A stretch of DNA of 10,730 nucleotides from a bacterium (GTDB taxonomy: Bacteria; Patescibacteriota; Minisyncoccia; Minisyncoccales; CG1-02-41-26), in the NCBI GenBank assembly GCA_021163625.1, contig JAGGTS010000028.1, forward strand, positions 1 to 10,730. The letters run 5' to 3'. Position numbers and translations under genes: made by a program. This document shows positions 10,324 to 10,730 of this stretch, one piece after another (within the stretch, counting starts at the first letter, position 1; each line of letters starts with the position of its first letter). The notes under the pieces were generated by a model, which saw only the letters and a program-made list of their open reading frames with translations, was not told the origin of the DNA and did not search any database.

Positions 10324-10730
10324 ATGAAACAAAAATTTTTAAAAACACCAATTTTTATTTTTAGTTCTTGTTTGGCTATTTTTATTGTTTTTCTCTTTTT
10401 TGGTGTGCCAAAGGCATCCGCTGCCGCGCCGTTTGATGTTACAGGCTATGCCTGGTCTTCAAACATCGGCTGGATAAGCTTTAACGGGACAACTGACGAT
10501 GGCTACAGCTACGGAGTTGTTATTGATTCTGACGGCAAATTTTCTGGCTATGCCTGGTCTTCAAACATCGGCTGGATTAGCTTTAATCCATGTGACGTTG
10601 GTAGCTGTGGATCTTCGGCCAAAATTGCTGATTTAACTGAACATAACTCAATAATAACCGGCTGGGCAAGAGCTTTAAATTATGGTGATGGCTGGGACGG
10701 ATGCATAAGTCTTAGCGGGACAGCCACTGA
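10324..10730 (+). CDS. Secreted repeat protein, N-terminal part (cut off by window edge)
   Basis: ATG 10324 opens a frame with no stop to the right edge (135 codons). Residues 1-35 form a classic signal peptide: KQKFLK, a hydrophobic core (about 9-28), and the cleavage region PKASAAAP. The mature part carries GYAWSSNIGWISFN at 41-54 and again at 75-88, 34 residues apart, and a third, degenerate unit GWARALNYGDGWDGCISLSG from 113. Regularly spaced tryptophans and glycines suggest a beta-rich surface repeat. Cysteines in PCDVGSC and GCIS could form disulfides outside the cell. I associate GWAWSSNIGWISFN-like repeats with Parcubacteria hypothetical surface proteins, from memory only; the function is unknown. 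It lies 19 bases after the membrane-protein gene. A GCGGA at 10316-10320 may be a weak ribosome binding site. Confidence 0.82.
   Translation, partial: MKQKFLKTPIFIFSSCLAIFIVFLFFGVPKASAAAPFDVTGYAWSSNIGWISFNGTTDDGYSYGVVIDSDGKFSGYAWSSNIGWISFNPCDVGSCGSSAKIADLTEHNSIITGWARALNYGDGWDGCISLSGTAT
10444..10484 (+). repeat. Direct repeat, copy 1, in the secreted protein gene
   Basis: The first 32 bases are identical to 10546-10577. After one mismatch (A/T, silent in an Ile codon), eight more bases match (10477-10484 with 10579-10586). The spacing is 102 bp, 34 codons in frame, and the unit encodes GYAWSSNIGWISFN. Confidence 0.92.
10546..10586 (+). repeat. Direct repeat, copy 2, in the secreted protein gene
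   Basis: Second copy of the 41-base unit. The near-identical DNA, when the 20 residues between the copies are not repeated, points to recent duplication or recombination between tandem modules. Confidence 0.92.

Noticed and set aside
10444..10586. Pair of 32-41 base repeats as a CRISPR seed
   Set aside because: There are only two copies in a single open reading frame with a signal peptide. The unit is 34 codons long and encodes a protein motif, with no palindrome or cas genes.

Overview
This is an AT-rich bacterial chromosome segment with every convincing gene on the + strand. It reads as ordinary housekeeping DNA from a small-genome bacterium of the Candidate Phyla Radiation (Patescibacteria), most like Parcubacteria. 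That placement is an inference from three things: the AT/purine-rich codon use, the near absence of Shine-Dalgarno sites, and two proteins of a style common in that group (a lysine/glutamate-rich coiled coil with a C-terminal membrane anchor, and a secreted protein with GYAWSSNIGWISFN repeats). The genetic code looks standard: Trp is TGG and all ten complete genes stop with TAA.

Layout. 1-450: no convincing gene. It holds a strong-looking promoter (167-194), a hairpin (233-260), a doubtful 26-codon ORF and a hexamer tandem repeat. 451-858: a stand-alone NifX/NifB-type FeMo-cofactor-binding-domain protein. 859-1169: an AT-rich hairpin, a possible small RNA ending in a clear intrinsic terminator (981-1006), and then the rpsO promoter and a 127-nt leader that may encode a short peptide overlapping the rpsO start. 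1170-4214: rpsO (ribosomal protein S15), a NYN/PIN-like nuclease-fold protein, and pnp (polynucleotide phosphorylase). 4370-6721: a 783-residue coiled-coil membrane protein with its own promoter. 6798-7154: a DksA/TraR-type zinc-finger protein. 7155-7412: an intergenic stretch with possible RNA structure, an extended -10 promoter and a perfect 11-bp inverted repeat. 7413-9850: inorganic pyrophosphatase, trigger factor and ClpP in a tight cluster. 9852-10730: a small membrane-anchored protein and the start of a secreted repeat protein that runs off the right edge.

How the genes fit together. The rpsO-(NYN)-pnp block links a ribosomal protein with RNA decay, and the gene between them has the fold of an RNase, so it is a candidate partner in RNA turnover. 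The ppa-tig-clpP block joins nascent-chain folding (trigger factor) to ATP-dependent proteolysis (ClpP), with pyrophosphatase upstream and translationally overlapping. The last two genes are cell-envelope or exported proteins probably read on from clpP. I found no CRISPR array, insertion sequence, tRNA, rRNA, phage gene or defence system. The parts most worth a second look are the NYN gene, the rpsO leader, the coiled-coil protein with its GC-rich insert, and the secreted repeat protein.
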